Assembly: GCF_002260525.1 (NCBI RefSeq)
Contig: NZ_MRYI01000002.1
Coordinates: 682,001-746,000 of the forward strand
Length of the DNA: 64,000 nucleotides
Direction of reading: 5' to 3'
Source of the DNA: Hahella sp. CCB-MM4
GTDB taxonomy: Bacteria; Pseudomonadota; Gammaproteobacteria; Pseudomonadales; Oleiphilaceae
The notes below the pieces were generated by a model. The model had not been told where the DNA came from, ran no database searches, and worked only from the letters and a program-made list of their open reading frames with translations. Positions 9,262 through 18,224 of this stretch are shown here, one piece after another. Positions within the stretch are counted from its first letter, which is position 1; each line of letters begins with the position of its first letter. A program made the position numbers and the translations under genes.

Positions 9262-11232
9262 TTGCGGAAATATCTGGTTGCCTGCAGTATTTTTATCTTT
9301 GTGACAGGGATCGTTGAACTGATTCTGTTTCAGGAGATTCGCCGCCAGGAACTGATCCAGCACCGGAACACTCTCAGCCAGGCAGGGGAAATTCGCGGCA
9401 TTCTACAGTCCGAACTGAACGCCACACTGCACTTGGCCACCGGGCTGGTTTCCTACATTCAGGCCAACAAAGGCATCATCAAGCCTGACGACTTGTCTTT
9501 CTGGCTTGAGAGTCTGATCCGCCAGGGCAAATACATCCGCAACATCGGCCTGGCACCAGGCAATCGCCTGACCTACATATATCCATTGGAGGGCAATGAG
9601 GCCGCGCTAGGTTTGTACTACCCCGACCTGCCTCAGCAATGGCCCGCAGTGGAGAGAACCATCAAGGAACGTCAGGCCAAGCTGGCCGGTCCAATTGAGC
9701 TTGTTCAGGGTGGTAATGGGTTGATCTACCGGGTTCCCGTGTTTCTGGAATACGATCAATACTGGGGACTGGTCAGTACCGTCATTAATGCAGACCATCT
9801 GTATGATGTCGTCAGGGAAACCGCCGCCGAGCTACAGTTGGGAGTTATTCTCAAGCGAGACACCGACATCGGCACCCAGACTTTTTTCAAAACGGGCGAC
9901 TACCCTTCGCGGGCTAAATCCAGCCTGACCATACAGCTTCCAGGAGCCGTCTGGACCATGGACGCTTTCCCTCTTGGCATTGTGTCAGCCGAACAACATT
10001 ACCGGGCACTGCGCATCTGGGGAGCCATCGGCTCATTCCTGATCTCCCTGTTGGTGTACTCATTCCTGAGTGCCAGGGAAAAACATATCCGGGTGGAAAA
10101 AGATAAACAGCATGTGGAAACACGTTTCACCAGCGCCTTTGAAATGGCACCTATCGGGATGGTGATCGTTGATCATGAACTGAGAATCGAGTCCGCCAAT
10201 GCGGCATTTCACCACATGATTAAATGTGAGCCGGGAACACTCATCGATAAGCCCATCATGAAACTGATCTCCCCTGCATTTCTCAACAAGACTCTGGCAG
10301 AGCTCAATGCCTCCCTGAGTCAGGAACGGGGACCCCAGTCCTGGGAAATGACTCTCTCCAATATTGATGGAGAACCAGTCGATATCATGTTTCACATGGC
10401 CGGTCTGCAGGGAAAGACCAAAGGCAGCAGGAAATTGCTGCTACAGATTCACGATATAAGAGAGCGTAAACGGCTCGAGCGCATGAAGAATCAGTTTGTT
10501 TCCACTGTGAGCCATGAGTTACGCACGCCCATCACCTCAGTCAGCGGTTCCCTGTCACTTCTCGCCAAGACTGACATCCTTGATACTGATCCCAACCGCG
10601 CCCGAGACTTGATCGGCATTGCCATCAGGAACAGTAAGCGTCTTCAATTACTCATCAACGACCTGTTGGACATGGAGAAAATATCCGCAGGAATGCTCAG
10701 CCTGAAAATTCGCCGACTTGATCCTTCCGATGTGTTAAAGCAAGCCGTCGAAACCCTGCAGCCATTTGCAGACCAATACAAAATAACGATCGAATCGAAA
10801 CTGCCTGAGCAATCCCTGCATATTGAAGCGGACGATTCCCGCCTGCTTCAGGTATTGGCTAACTTCCTGTCAAATGCCATAAAGTTTTCCTGTGAAGGCG
10901 GCACTGTGACCGTTGCCCTGGAGACTATCGAACAGCACGCCAGACTATCCGTCATCGACCACGGTCCCGGCATCACAGAAGGTTTTCGGGAGCGTATTTT
11001 CAACCGATTTTCCCAGGCTGACAGTTCCGATAGCCGCATCAAAGGCGGTACTGGGCTGGGCCTTGCAATCTCCAAAGACCTGGTTGAAAAAATGGGAGGG
11101 ACCATCGGGTTCGAATCTGAGCCCAATGTTGAAACACGCTTCTACGCGGAGTTCCCCTTATCTACTGAACCTTACTCATCCGATGATTTCCCTTTATCCA
11201 CCGAATACTCTTCACCAGACGGACTCTCTTGA
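9262..11232 (+). CDS. CHASE-PAS sensor histidine kinase
   Basis: 656-residue membrane sensor kinase. Order: transmembrane helix (about 4-23); periplasmic CHASE-like sensor domain (about 45-235, with LASGL/TGLVSYIQANKGI and LVQGGNGLIYRVPVF); second transmembrane helix (about 252-270); PAS domain (about 285-400); HisKA with phospho-acceptor His418 in VSHELRTPI; HATPase with NAIKF, DHGPGI and GGTGLGLAI. The start is TTG at 9262, preceded by AGGA at 9251. It has no receiver domain and no adjacent response regulator, so it is an orphan kinase. The last 25 residues are an imperfect 12-residue duplication (FPLSTEPYSSDD / FPLSTEYSSPDG) with no counterpart in the family. Confidence 0.9.
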   Translation: MRKYLVACSIFIFVTGIVELILFQEIRRQELIQHRNTLSQAGEIRGILQSELNATLHLATGLVSYIQANKGIIKPDDLSFWLESLIRQGKYIRNIGLAPGNRLTYIYPLEGNEAALGLYYPDLPQQWPAVERTIKERQAKLAGPIELVQGGNGLIYRVPVFLEYDQYWGLVSTVINADHLYDVVRETAAELQLGVILKRDTDIGTQTFFKTGDYPSRAKSSLTIQLPGAVWTMDAFPLGIVSAEQHYRALRIWGAIGSFLISLLVYSFLSAREKHIRVEKDKQHVETRFTSAFEMAPIGMVIVDHELRIESANAAFHHMIKCEPGTLIDKPIMKLISPAFLNKTLAELNASLSQERGPQSWEMTLSNIDGEPVDIMFHMAGLQGKTKGSRKLLLQIHDIRERKRLERMKNQFVSTVSHELRTPITSVSGSLSLLAKTDILDTDPNRARDLIGIAIRNSKRLQLLINDLLDMEKISAGMLSLKIRRLDPSDVLKQAVETLQPFADQYKITIESKLPEQSLHIEADDSRLLQVLANFLSNAIKFSCEGGTVTVALETIEQHARLSVIDHGPGITEGFRERIFNRFSQADSSDSRIKGGTGLGLAISKDLVEKMGGTIGFESEPNVETRFYAEFPLSTEPYSSDDFPLSTEYSSPDGLS

Positions 11233-11257
11233 CCAGACGTACTCTAAACTTGACTGG
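11152..11257. repeat. 36-nt coding duplication plus 18-21-nt repeats across the kinase stop codon
   Basis: 11152-11187 and 11188-11223 are two in-frame 36-nt copies, both starting FPLSTE. Overlapping their end is a shorter periodicity: 11211-11228 (TTCACCAGACGGACTCTC), 11229-11249 (starting TTGACCAGACG) and a partial third copy from 11250 (TTGACTGGAAG). The kinase TGA (11230-11232) sits inside the second short unit. Confidence 0.75.
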
Positions 11258-11341
11258 AAGAGCATTAGGAACCCCGCCCGTATCCCCCTTTACTTTGTGT
11301 TGATTAATTGACATGGCTCTTCTTATTTGTCGCGAGGAACG

Positions 11342-11408
11342 ATTAATCGAGAGGTGCTTTATTTGAGAGAAGTTATTAATCGAGAGGCGCTACTAATCGG
11401 CGGAAGCT
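11342..11408. repeat. Four-copy degenerate 17-nt tandem repeat
   Basis: Units: 11342-11358 (ATTAATCGAGAGGTGCT), 11359-11374 (TTATTTGAGAGAAGTT), 11375-11391 (ATTAATCGAGAGGCGCT) and 11392-11408 (ACTAATCGGCGGAAGCT). A possible older copy precedes them (TTATTTGTCGCGAGGAA from about 11322). Copies 1 and 3 differ at one base. Confidence 0.85.
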
Positions 11409-11481
11409 AAGTCACCCACAGCACACATGAGCTATCAAACAACCTATCTTCATAGATATTTTTAATGACGTAAATGCTGAG

Positions 11482-11519
11482 AAAAAAACGCTTTCGACGT
11501 CAGTGGTCGAACGTTTTTT
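11482..11519. terminator. Rho-independent, probably bidirectional terminator
   Basis: Inverted repeat AAAAAACG and TTCGAC (11483-11498, CT bulge between) against GTCGAA and CGTTTTTT (11506-11519), with a 7-nt loop. An A-tract on one side and a T-tract on the other allow termination in both directions. On the + strand it ends the kinase transcript. Confidence 0.75.
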
Positions 11520-11578
11520 GTGGCCATTTTAAAAATTCATAACAGAAAACTACGCACTTCAATAAGCAGGAAGCCAAG

Positions 11579-12202
11579 ATGTCATCAGTGACTCGAGCAA
11601 ATATGCTCAACATCCAAATCAATAAGGTCTTCTCTGAAATCATCGATGAATCCCTTAAGTACTGGGCCAAGAACAGTAAAGGCTTTATTACCGATATGGG
11701 TTACAAAGACCTGTTCGTGATTACCGATCGCTGGGAATCCCAAATTCGCAGGATCAACAGGGACCTGAACTCTCTGGAACATGGAGCCAGGTTGGGTTTC
11801 AGCCAAGCAAAAGGAATGCATGGATTCAATGCTCATCGGACGAGGCAGTCTGCCACCGATAAGCTGAAAGTCATCAACGCCGTACAGGACAATGCAGGAA
11901 GAGCGTTAAACGCGGTTCTGGATTTGATTGCCGCCATACGCCGCCCCACCGACAGGGAGTGGATCGAGGGGCTGAAAAAACTGATCGACAATGCGGAAGG
12001 GTTCCACGGTAATCTCCACAAAATTGAAGCTACCGTGAAACAGCACGATCACGTACTGTATCAGGCAGTAGGCAGCGGATTTCGCGAAATCAGGGAGTTG
12101 CAGCCGCCTCCCGCAGCGACAGGAAGCATCTTTAAGATTCTTATCCTGTTATTGCTTTTCATCCCCGCCATGCGAAAGCTGGGCGGTTCAGAAAAGAGCT
12201 GA
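11579..12202 (+). CDS. Unknown protein with a C-terminal membrane anchor
   Basis: 207 residues, no family recognised. ATG at 11579 with AGGAAG 6 nt upstream. The body is predicted mostly alpha-helical and charged, with heptad-like spacing around residues 85-160, suggesting a coiled coil. A hydrophobic segment near the C-terminus (SIFKILILLLLFIPAM) followed by a short basic tail suggests a tail-anchored inner-membrane protein facing the cytoplasm. It is flanked by a terminator upstream and a strong hairpin downstream, so it is probably transcribed alone. Function not assignable. Confidence 0.7.
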   Translation: MSSVTRANMLNIQINKVFSEIIDESLKYWAKNSKGFITDMGYKDLFVITDRWESQIRRINRDLNSLEHGARLGFSQAKGMHGFNAHRTRQSATDKLKVINAVQDNAGRALNAVLDLIAAIRRPTDREWIEGLKKLIDNAEGFHGNLHKIEATVKQHDHVLYQAVGSGFREIRELQPPPAATGSIFKILILLLLFIPAMRKLGGSEKS

Positions 12203-12208
12203 TCCCGC

Positions 12209-12232
12209 CTCCCCCGGCCACTACCGGGGGAG
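12209..12232. terminator. GC-rich hairpin between convergent genes
   Basis: Perfect 9-bp stem CTCCCCCGG / CCGGGGGAG with a CCACTA loop, placed between the stop of the 11579 gene and the stop of pepD on the other strand. There is no T-tract on either side, so intrinsic termination is plausible but not certain. Confidence 0.5.
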
Positions 12233-12247
12233 AAACCCGTCGATACG

Positions 12248-13702
12248 TTATGCCGTTGCCAGGTGTTTCAACGCCGCCATTAAAAATTCCCAAAAGCTGG
12301 CAACGCTTTTAACATGCACAGCTTCATCCGGAGAGTGGGCACCGCGAATCGTAGGTCCGAATGAAATCATATCCCAATCAGGGTAGTTCGCCCCCAGAAT
12401 CCCACATTCCAAACCGGCATGTATCACCTGTATTTTGGGCTCGAATCCCATAACTTCCTGATGGAGTCCTGAAAGGGTTGCCAGCAGGTGGGAATCCTTA
12501 TTCGGCGCCCAACCGGGATAGGGATCATCGATGGCCACCTCAGCTCCGGCCAGCCTGAACAACGCTGCCACGCTTTCAGCCGCTTCATCCCGTGAGGAAT
12601 TTTTGAGACTCCGTGTCAGACACTCAAGCTTGATATGGTTTTCATCGATGGTGACAGAAGCCAGATTGTTGGATGTTTCCGTGACTCCATCAAAATCTGC
12701 ACTCATACGGAAAACCCCGTGAGGGCAGGCTGCGATGGTATCGAGCAATCGCTGCGCCAGGGCATCTTCCAATAGCGACTGCGGTTCACAGGGTTCCACC
12801 GCGAGACTGATATGAGGCTCAACCGAGCCGAGCTCCTGGATGAACAATGCCTGCAGTTCAGCCACCATGGCATTAACTCTATCCACATCAGCCGGCAGCA
12901 CCGCAACATTGGCAAAGGCTTCGCGGGGAATGGCGTTCCTCAACGAACCACCGGTCAGAGACGCCAAACGTACTCCGTTCAACTCCTTTTGCAGGGCAGT
13001 CGTCACCCTGGCGACCAGCTTCAATGCATTCCCCCGTCCCCGGTGAATATCGATACCGGAATGGCCACCACGCAACCCTTTCACTGAAATATGCAGATAA
13101 GACAGATCCGGCTCGGCTGCCTGAAGTTCAAATGGCAATACAGCAGTCACATCCACACCGCCGGCACATCCGATATAGAGTTCGCCTTCTTCCTCTGTGT
13201 CCAGATTTAACAGCAGCTTGCCTTTAATCACGCCCGGCTGAAGTCCCTTGGCTCCTGTCATACCGGCCTCTTCATTGATGGTCAGTACCGCTTCCAGAGG
13301 GCCATGAACAATTTCCCCACTGGTCATGACTGCCAGAATGGCAGCCACTCCGATACCGTTATCAGCCCCCAGAGTGGTTCCTGAAGCGGTTACCCATTCT
13401 CCGTCGACATAAGCCTTGATAGGGTCTGTCGAAAAGTTATGGCCAGTACCCTCGTTTTGCTGGGCCACCATGTCCAGATGACTCTGCAACACGACACCCG
13501 GTGCGGACTCATAACCAGGAGTGGCAGCCTTACGCAGAATCAGGTTACCGACAGCATCTTCATCAATCGTGACCGGAAAGTCGGCTAACTTCTCCCGAAT
13601 TCTGCGCTTGAGTTCGGCTTCTTCGTTTGACGGGCGAGGGGTATCACAAAGCAATTGAAAGTTTTCCCAAAGGGCTTTGGGTTCAAGTTCGGCAATAGAC
13701 AT
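12248..13702 (-). CDS. pepD: Cytosolic aminoacyl-histidine dipeptidase PepD (M20C)
   Basis: 484 residues, the size of E. coli PepD (485). It is a zinc-dependent cytosolic dipeptidase hydrolysing Xaa-His and other dipeptides. Metal-site motifs: QSHLDMV (His75, Asp77), LGADNGIG (Asp114) and INEEAGMTG (catalytic Glu144, ligand Glu145). The segment GLRGGHSGIDIHRGRGNA is the dimerisation/His region. The start is taken at 13702, with AGGA about 8 nt before it; an in-frame ATG at 13756 would add 18 residues that the family lacks. Monocistronic by layout, downstream of lysR on the same strand across a repeat-filled gap. Confidence 0.95.
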   Translation of the reverse strand: MSIAELEPKALWENFQLLCDTPRPSNEEAELKRRIREKLADFPVTIDEDAVGNLILRKAATPGYESAPGVVLQSHLDMVAQQNEGTGHNFSTDPIKAYVDGEWVTASGTTLGADNGIGVAAILAVMTSGEIVHGPLEAVLTINEEAGMTGAKGLQPGVIKGKLLLNLDTEEEGELYIGCAGGVDVTAVLPFELQAAEPDLSYLHISVKGLRGGHSGIDIHRGRGNALKLVARVTTALQKELNGVRLASLTGGSLRNAIPREAFANVAVLPADVDRVNAMVAELQALFIQELGSVEPHISLAVEPCEPQSLLEDALAQRLLDTIAACPHGVFRMSADFDGVTETSNNLASVTIDENHIKLECLTRSLKNSSRDEAAESVAALFRLAGAEVAIDDPYPGWAPNKDSHLLATLSGLHQEVMGFEPKIQVIHAGLECGILGANYPDWDMISFGPTIRGAHSPDEAVHVKSVASFWEFLMAALKHLATA

Positions 13703-13840
13703 AGAAATTCCTGTAACTGACTCATTAGCCTGCTCATTCAGGCGGCTTATGCTCATTCTCTAAACATTCGAGACCGTTTCTTTCACAGTTCTGAACTAAA
13801 TCCTTCACTGTTCTGGTCTCAGTAGTCGCTTTACAAAATT

Positions 13841-13931
13841 TGTGGCACTACATAAAAAATGGCATGACATGGGATATTGTGGCACGACATAAACAATGAC
13901 ATGACATGGATAGCGGCATGACCTGAATAGT
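13841..13931. repeat. Five-copy degenerate 17-19-nt tandem repeat after lysR
   Basis: Units: 13841-13859 (TGTGGCACTACATAAAAAA), 13860-13877 (TGGCATGACATGGGATAT), 13878-13896 (TGTGGCACGACATAAACAA), 13897-13914 (TGACATGACATGGATAGC) and 13915-13931 (GGCATGACCTGAATAGT). Alternating resemblance (1 like 3, 2 like 4) suggests a doubled unit of about 37 nt. It lies just past the lysR stop on the minus strand. Confidence 0.85.
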
Positions 13932-13956
13932 CGCACAAAATGACTCCAGGCTGGAA

Positions 13957-14880
13957 TCAGGAGTTTCCGGATTGCATCGGCAAAAACCAATATTCCCCTG
14001 CCTGCTCCCTGCTCAATGCCAATAAGCGGTCACCAAGGAAGCGACCTGCCGGGCCCTGACGATCTATATCGCCGTAAGCCAGATAAAGGGAACCTTCCCG
14101 ATCCCCCCCTTCCTGCAGATTCAACTGCTTGAGCTCTCCGGATTTCAGCAGCTCTCCAACCCAGGTCAAAGGCAGCCAGGAAAACCCCAGCCCCTTGCGA
14201 ACCATATCCACAGAGGTGCTGGCATGGGTCACGGTCCAGCGCTGCTCCGCACCCAGCCATCCCGTACTGCGTCCGGCACTGCCGGAGTCGCGCATGACAA
14301 TCTGCCGGTGGTCAGCCAGATCCTGCTTGGTCAGCGGACGGTCGATCTGATGCAGTGCATGACCGGGACAGGCAACCGGAACAAAAGGTATATCCATCAA
14401 CAGATTGCCGATAAACCCCTGGGGGACAAAAGGCGTCACAACGAGATCACAGATACCTCGTTTTAACAGATCTTCAGCGCCAGAAAGAACGGATTCAATC
14501 AGCTCCACCCTTGTATTGGGATAACACTCGGAAAAATCAGCCAGGGCCTGATACAGGGTCTTCTGGGGAAAAATAATATCCACCGCAATCTGAATCTGGG
14601 CCTCAACGCCTTTGGCCAGACCCTCAGCCACCTGCTCCAATTGAACAGCCTGGCGCATCAGGCTTTCAGATCGCCGCAGCAGTAATTGACCCGCTTCAGT
14701 AAGGACGGCCTTACGACCTTGAACTTCAAGAATTTTGACGCCCAGCATGGATTCCAGCTTGTGCACAGCATGGTGCACCGTGGATTGGCTTTTATGTACA
14801 GCTTCAGCGGCCTGGGCAAACCCACCATGGGTGATAACAGCATGAAGCATACGCCATTGTTCCAGCGTAGATTTCAGCAT
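13957..14880 (-). CDS. LysR-family transcriptional regulator
   Basis: 307 residues. An N-terminal winged helix-turn-helix (about residues 1-65, GGFAQAAEAVHKSQSTVHHAVHKLE) is followed by a LysR substrate-binding domain (about 92-295). It is divergent from the pirin gene with 103 nt between starts; LysR/pirin divergent pairs are common and the regulator usually controls its neighbour and itself. A 12-bp palindrome in the gap is a candidate operator. The effector cannot be read from the sequence. Confidence 0.93.
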   Translation of the reverse strand: MLKSTLEQWRMLHAVITHGGFAQAAEAVHKSQSTVHHAVHKLESMLGVKILEVQGRKAVLTEAGQLLLRRSESLMRQAVQLEQVAEGLAKGVEAQIQIAVDIIFPQKTLYQALADFSECYPNTRVELIESVLSGAEDLLKRGICDLVVTPFVPQGFIGNLLMDIPFVPVACPGHALHQIDRPLTKQDLADHRQIVMRDSGSAGRSTGWLGAEQRWTVTHASTSVDMVRKGLGFSWLPLTWVGELLKSGELKQLNLQEGGDREGSLYLAYGDIDRQGPAGRFLGDRLLALSREQAGEYWFLPMQSGNS

Positions 14881-14933
14881 TGTTCGATCTCTTCGAAAGA
14901 ATGTCGCAATAGTATGAGATTTTTTTTCGATTT

Positions 14934-14945
14934 TATAGCGCTATA
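14934..14945. promoter_or_regulatory. Candidate LysR operator between lysR and pirin gene
   Basis: Perfect palindrome TATAGC/GCTATA, 12 bp, centred 44 nt upstream of the pirin start and about 60 nt upstream of the lysR start. It satisfies the T-N11-A pattern of LysR sites. Assignment is by position and symmetry only. Confidence 0.45.
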
Positions 14946-14983
14946 TTCAGTTCATCAGTCACTTCCCAACGAGGAGGTCCAAA

Positions 14984-15823
14984 ATGACCATGCGTAAATT
15001 GACTCGCGTTGTTAACGCCACCCCAACTACTGATGGCGCCGGGGTCAAAATATCCCGTATTGCCGGATTCTCCGTTCCGGACCTTGAGCCGTTTCTGATG
15101 CTTGACGAGATAAAGTCTGCTGATCGAAACGACTTTGTCGCGGGGTTTCCGGACCACCCTCACCGGGGCATCGAAACTCTGACCTACATGAAGCAAGGCG
15201 GTTTTGAGCATCGAGACCATCTGGGGCATGTAGGCTCGATACGCAGCGGAGGCGCGCAATGGATGTCTGCCGGGCGCGGTATCATCCATTCTGAGACACC
15301 TTTACCGGAAGCTCAGGCCATGCACGGTTTCCAGATCTGGATCAATCTTCCAGGCAAGGACAAGTTGAAACCGGCCGAATGGCTGGACGCCCAACCGGAA
15401 ACCATTCCGGAACTCACCACTGCCGGAGGAAAACTGCGTGCCGTGACGGGACATTGGACAGTGAACGGCCAGAGCATGACATCACCGCTGACCTCTCTCA
15501 CCCAGGAGGCCAGTCTGCTTGATGTGGAACTTTCGGCTGGAGAAGAAGTCATTCTGGACACCAATGGTCAGCATCAGTTGGCTGTGTTCGTCTACAAAGG
15601 ACGGCTGGATTCCACCATCGGTCTGCAACGGCAGCAACTGGGGATTTTTGGCCCGGGAACCCAACTGCACCTGACAGCCGGCGATAGTGGCCTGGGAGCC
15701 CTGGTTCTCAGCGGCCAGCCCATAGGAGAACCTGTTGCCCACTACGGCCCCTTTGTCATGAATACAACAGAGGAGTTACAACAGGCCATGCATGACTATC
15801 AAACCGGTCAATTGACCGGGTGA
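14984..15823 (+). CDS. Pirin family protein (bicupin)
   Basis: 279 residues, YhhW/pirin type with two cupin domains. The first has the metal-binding signature: HPHRGIETLTYM supplies two His, then GFEHRDHLG, then SAGRGIIHSE. Some homologues act as quercetin 2,3-dioxygenases or redox-sensitive regulators; the physiological substrate is not known here. GAGGAGG at 14971-14977 precedes the ATG by 6 nt, an unusually strong ribosome binding site. Probably controlled by the divergent LysR protein. Confidence 0.9.
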   Translation: MTMRKLTRVVNATPTTDGAGVKISRIAGFSVPDLEPFLMLDEIKSADRNDFVAGFPDHPHRGIETLTYMKQGGFEHRDHLGHVGSIRSGGAQWMSAGRGIIHSETPLPEAQAMHGFQIWINLPGKDKLKPAEWLDAQPETIPELTTAGGKLRAVTGHWTVNGQSMTSPLTSLTQEASLLDVELSAGEEVILDTNGQHQLAVFVYKGRLDSTIGLQRQQLGIFGPGTQLHLTAGDSGLGALVLSGQPIGEPVAHYGPFVMNTTEELQQAMHDYQTGQLTG

Positions 15824-15849
15824 CACTCGCCGTGTGCTTGCCCTAAAAT
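15820..15849 (+). promoter_or_regulatory. Candidate sigma70 promoter of efpL
   Basis: GTGACA (15820-15825), 18-nt spacer, TAAAAT (15844-15849), giving a start near 15856, about 70 nt before the efpL ATG. The -35 overlaps the stop codon of the pirin gene, so efpL can be transcribed independently. Confidence 0.5.
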
Positions 15850-15872
15850 GCGCGGATCTTTTAAAAGTTACA

Positions 15873-15894
15873 CAGGGTCTGTCAACAGACCCTG
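15873..15894 (+). promoter_or_regulatory. Perfect hairpin in the efpL 5' leader
   Basis: CAGGGTCTG, TCAA loop, CAGACCCTG: 9 perfect base pairs with a tetraloop, ending 30 nt before the efpL start codon and about 17 nt after the predicted transcription start. No T-run follows, so it is more likely an mRNA-stabilising or translational element than a terminator. Confidence 0.5.
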
Positions 15895-15924
15895 GCCGCC
15901 GGTGCTTACTGAGGAGAGCATTTC

Positions 15925-16494
15925 ATGCCAAGGGCAAGTGAGATTAAAAAGGGTGAAGTGGTTGAACTGAACAACCAACTGCTGATCGTTAAAGATATCG
16001 AGGTGCATAGCCCGAGCGCCCGTGGTGCTGCGACGCTTTATAAAATGCGATTCAGCAATGTTCGTACAGGTCTCAAGTACGAAGAGTCTTTCAAGGGAGA
16101 TGAGATAGTAACGACCACGCTACTGGAACGTAAGCCGGTAACGTTCTCCTACATTGATGGGGACGATTATGTCTTCATGGATGCTGAGGACTACAGCCAA
16201 TATCTCCTCAAGAAAAACGATATCTCTGATCTTCTGCCCTACCTCACAGAGGAAACAGAAGGTATGCAGGTACTGATGGTCGATGGTCAGGTCATATCAC
16301 TGGAATTGCCTCAAACAGTGGAAATGGTCGTCATGGAGACCGCTCCGGCCATGAAGGCGGCCTCTGCCAGCGCTCGCACCAAACCTGCCACATTTGTTAC
16401 CGGGCTGACCATCCAGGTTCCCGAATACCTGGAACAGGGTGAAAAGGTCCGAATTCATACCGGTGAGAAACGATTTATGGGCCGCGCCGATTAG
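15925..16494 (+). CDS. efpL: Elongation factor P-like protein EfpL (YeiP)
   Basis: 189 residues, the YeiP/EfpL paralogue of EF-P (E. coli 190). It binds the ribosomal E-P region and relieves stalling at proline-rich and some other motifs. The N-terminal KOW-like domain carries the EfpL-type tip loop [12 protein letters not shown] with Arg33 in place of the modified Lys/Arg of EF-P. The two OB domains follow, with the [20 protein letters not shown] signature near the C-terminus. GAGGAGAG lies upstream of the ATG. Calling it EfpL rather than canonical EF-P rests on the loop sequence and on SARGA. Confidence 0.92.
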   Translation: MPRASEIKKGEVVELNNQLLIVKDIEVHSPSARGAATLYKMRFSNVRTGLKYEESFKGDEIVTTTLLERKPVTFSYIDGDDYVFMDAEDYSQYLLKKNDISDLLPYLTEETEGMQVLMVDGQVISLELPQTVEMVVMETAPAMKAASASARTKPATFVTGLTIQVPEYLEQGEKVRIHTGEKRFMGRAD

Positions 16495-16684
16495 GCTCTC
16501 TGAGGGGATGGCGAACACCTGTAACCATCCCCGCTTTCCATCCCACCCTGCTCCAGATCATCAATTTAATTAAGCATAATTGGCCGCAAGCTTCTAAACT
16601 CTTAATACATACCAGGCTATCTGGTCACCCCACAAACCCAAATCCAACATGTTCATGCAGAAGTGGTGAGCCCGGAACGATACT

Positions 16685-18208
16685 ATGAGCAGCGCGAAGC
16701 CGCCTCTTTCAAAAATGGACAAGAGCAGCACCCTCATAGAAAACAAGCTGGCCAGAACCTGGCCTTCCAGAATCATGATTATCGCGACTCTGTTTATGAT
16801 TCTGGTGACGACACTGGATGCTGTTTTCGAAGGGTACCAACAGCTCCAGGTCGAGGTACAACATCGGCGGGAAATGGCCAACAACACACTGGATGCCATT
16901 AATCCCAGTGTGGCGTCGGCGGTATTCAATGATGACCTCCCTACGGTGAATCATCTGCTCGATCATTTGATGTCCTTTCCCAATATTCTCTATGCCAGTA
17001 TCCGAAATGATGCAGGCATTGCCGTGGCTGAGAAGGGGGATAATTCTGCCGCTGACCGACATATTCAGCTGGCCAAAGGCCTTAATTGGGTTGTCGATGA
17101 CGAACAGGTGGAGGCTGGGGAGATTACCGTGATCGTCGATGCCGATGTTTCACTACCCCATATTCTGAACCTGATGCTGCGGAAAAGCCTGTTGATGCTG
17201 TCGGGTCTGTTAATCATTGCATTGGGTATTACAGCCGCGTACCACCGCTTGACCATGCGGCTAAGAGATCTCAGTCTGGCAACACTGAGAATTTGCGACG
17301 GGCATACGGAGCAAAAAATCCCCTATCAGTCCGAAGCCGACGAAGTCGGCGATATTGCCAGAGCGATTCATAAACTCTATCGCAATGCGGAAAACCTATA
17401 CGACCTTCAGGATCGGCTGGTTCGGAATATGACCCAGAAAAGTCAGGAAATTATCTCCGCCAAACGCGATGTCACCACACTAAACAGAACCAACAATCTG
17501 TTTCTGGCTTCGGTGAGCCAGGAAATCCGCTCTCCACTAACCGCCATCCGAGGGGCTGTTACCCTGTGCAAGAATGGTATGGCCGGGGCAATACAGGAGC
17601 AGACTCTGAGTTTGTTGAGAATTGCAGAGGAAAACTGCCTGCGGCTGGAGGACCTGATCCAGGAGGTCATGGATGTCTACGAATTACAATCCGGGAGCCT
17701 GGAACTGGAGCTACGAGAGGTGGATCTCAAGTCGGTCATCCAAAGGGTAGCTGCGCGCTGGGATCCCAGAGCACGACGAAAGCTGCAACGTATCAATTTT
17801 GATGCATTCCTCGACATTCCCAACGTCCTGGCAGACTCCATCCGCCTGGAGCAGGTACTGGATATTGTGATTGGCAATGCCGTGTACTACTGCGGCAATG
17901 GCTGCAACATCCAGGTCACACTGTCTCATACCGAAGAGCAGGTCCGTATTTCGATCGCCGATGACGGCCCGGGAATCCCCATGAGACTCAGGCCTTCACT
18001 GTTCCACATTATCAGCGAGGAAAAAGAGTCACAGACGCGGATGCAAGGCCGGGGTGTCGGCCTGGGGCTGGCAAAAGGGATCATGACCACCATGCAGGGA
18101 GATATTTCCTACGAATCCATGTCCGCAGAGAATATCAAGGACTCCACCCTCAACTCGGGCACCACGTTTTTTATCGATTTACCGATCTACAAAAGAGAAG
18201 ACGCATAA
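16685..18208 (+). CDS. HAMP-type membrane sensor kinase with His-to-Gln change in the H-box
   Basis: 507 residues. Transmembrane helices at about 30-47 and 168-187 flank a periplasmic domain of about 120 residues; a HAMP-like region and coiled coil (190-270) lead into a HisKA-like domain and a HATPase domain. The H-box reads SVSQEIRSPL where SVSHELRTPL is expected: Gln279 (codon CAG, 17519-17521) replaces the phospho-acceptor His. The ATP-binding parts are kept (IGNAVYY, DDGPGIP, GVGLGLAKG). It therefore looks like a pseudokinase or a kinase acting through another protein. No response regulator is adjacent. The ATG at 16685 has GGAA upstream; the ATG at 16715 is an alternative. Confidence 0.85.
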   Translation: MSSAKPPLSKMDKSSTLIENKLARTWPSRIMIIATLFMILVTTLDAVFEGYQQLQVEVQHRREMANNTLDAINPSVASAVFNDDLPTVNHLLDHLMSFPNILYASIRNDAGIAVAEKGDNSAADRHIQLAKGLNWVVDDEQVEAGEITVIVDADVSLPHILNLMLRKSLLMLSGLLIIALGITAAYHRLTMRLRDLSLATLRICDGHTEQKIPYQSEADEVGDIARAIHKLYRNAENLYDLQDRLVRNMTQKSQEIISAKRDVTTLNRTNNLFLASVSQEIRSPLTAIRGAVTLCKNGMAGAIQEQTLSLLRIAEENCLRLEDLIQEVMDVYELQSGSLELELREVDLKSVIQRVAARWDPRARRKLQRINFDAFLDIPNVLADSIRLEQVLDIVIGNAVYYCGNGCNIQVTLSHTEEQVRISIADDGPGIPMRLRPSLFHIISEEKESQTRMQGRGVGLGLAKGIMTTMQGDISYESMSAENIKDSTLNSGTTFFIDLPIYKREDA

Positions 18209-18224
18209 GCCTTCAGCCGCTTAC

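Larger units (their letters stand above)
11233..11578. other. Non-coding stretch between sensor kinase and hypothetical gene
   Basis: 346 nt with no convincing gene. It holds the tail of the kinase-end repeat, a second set of 16-17-nt tandem repeats (11342-11408), an AT-rich segment, and a rho-independent terminator (11482-11519). The terminator is unusually far (250 nt) from the kinase stop, so the kinase message would carry a long 3' tail containing the repeats. Confidence 0.7.
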
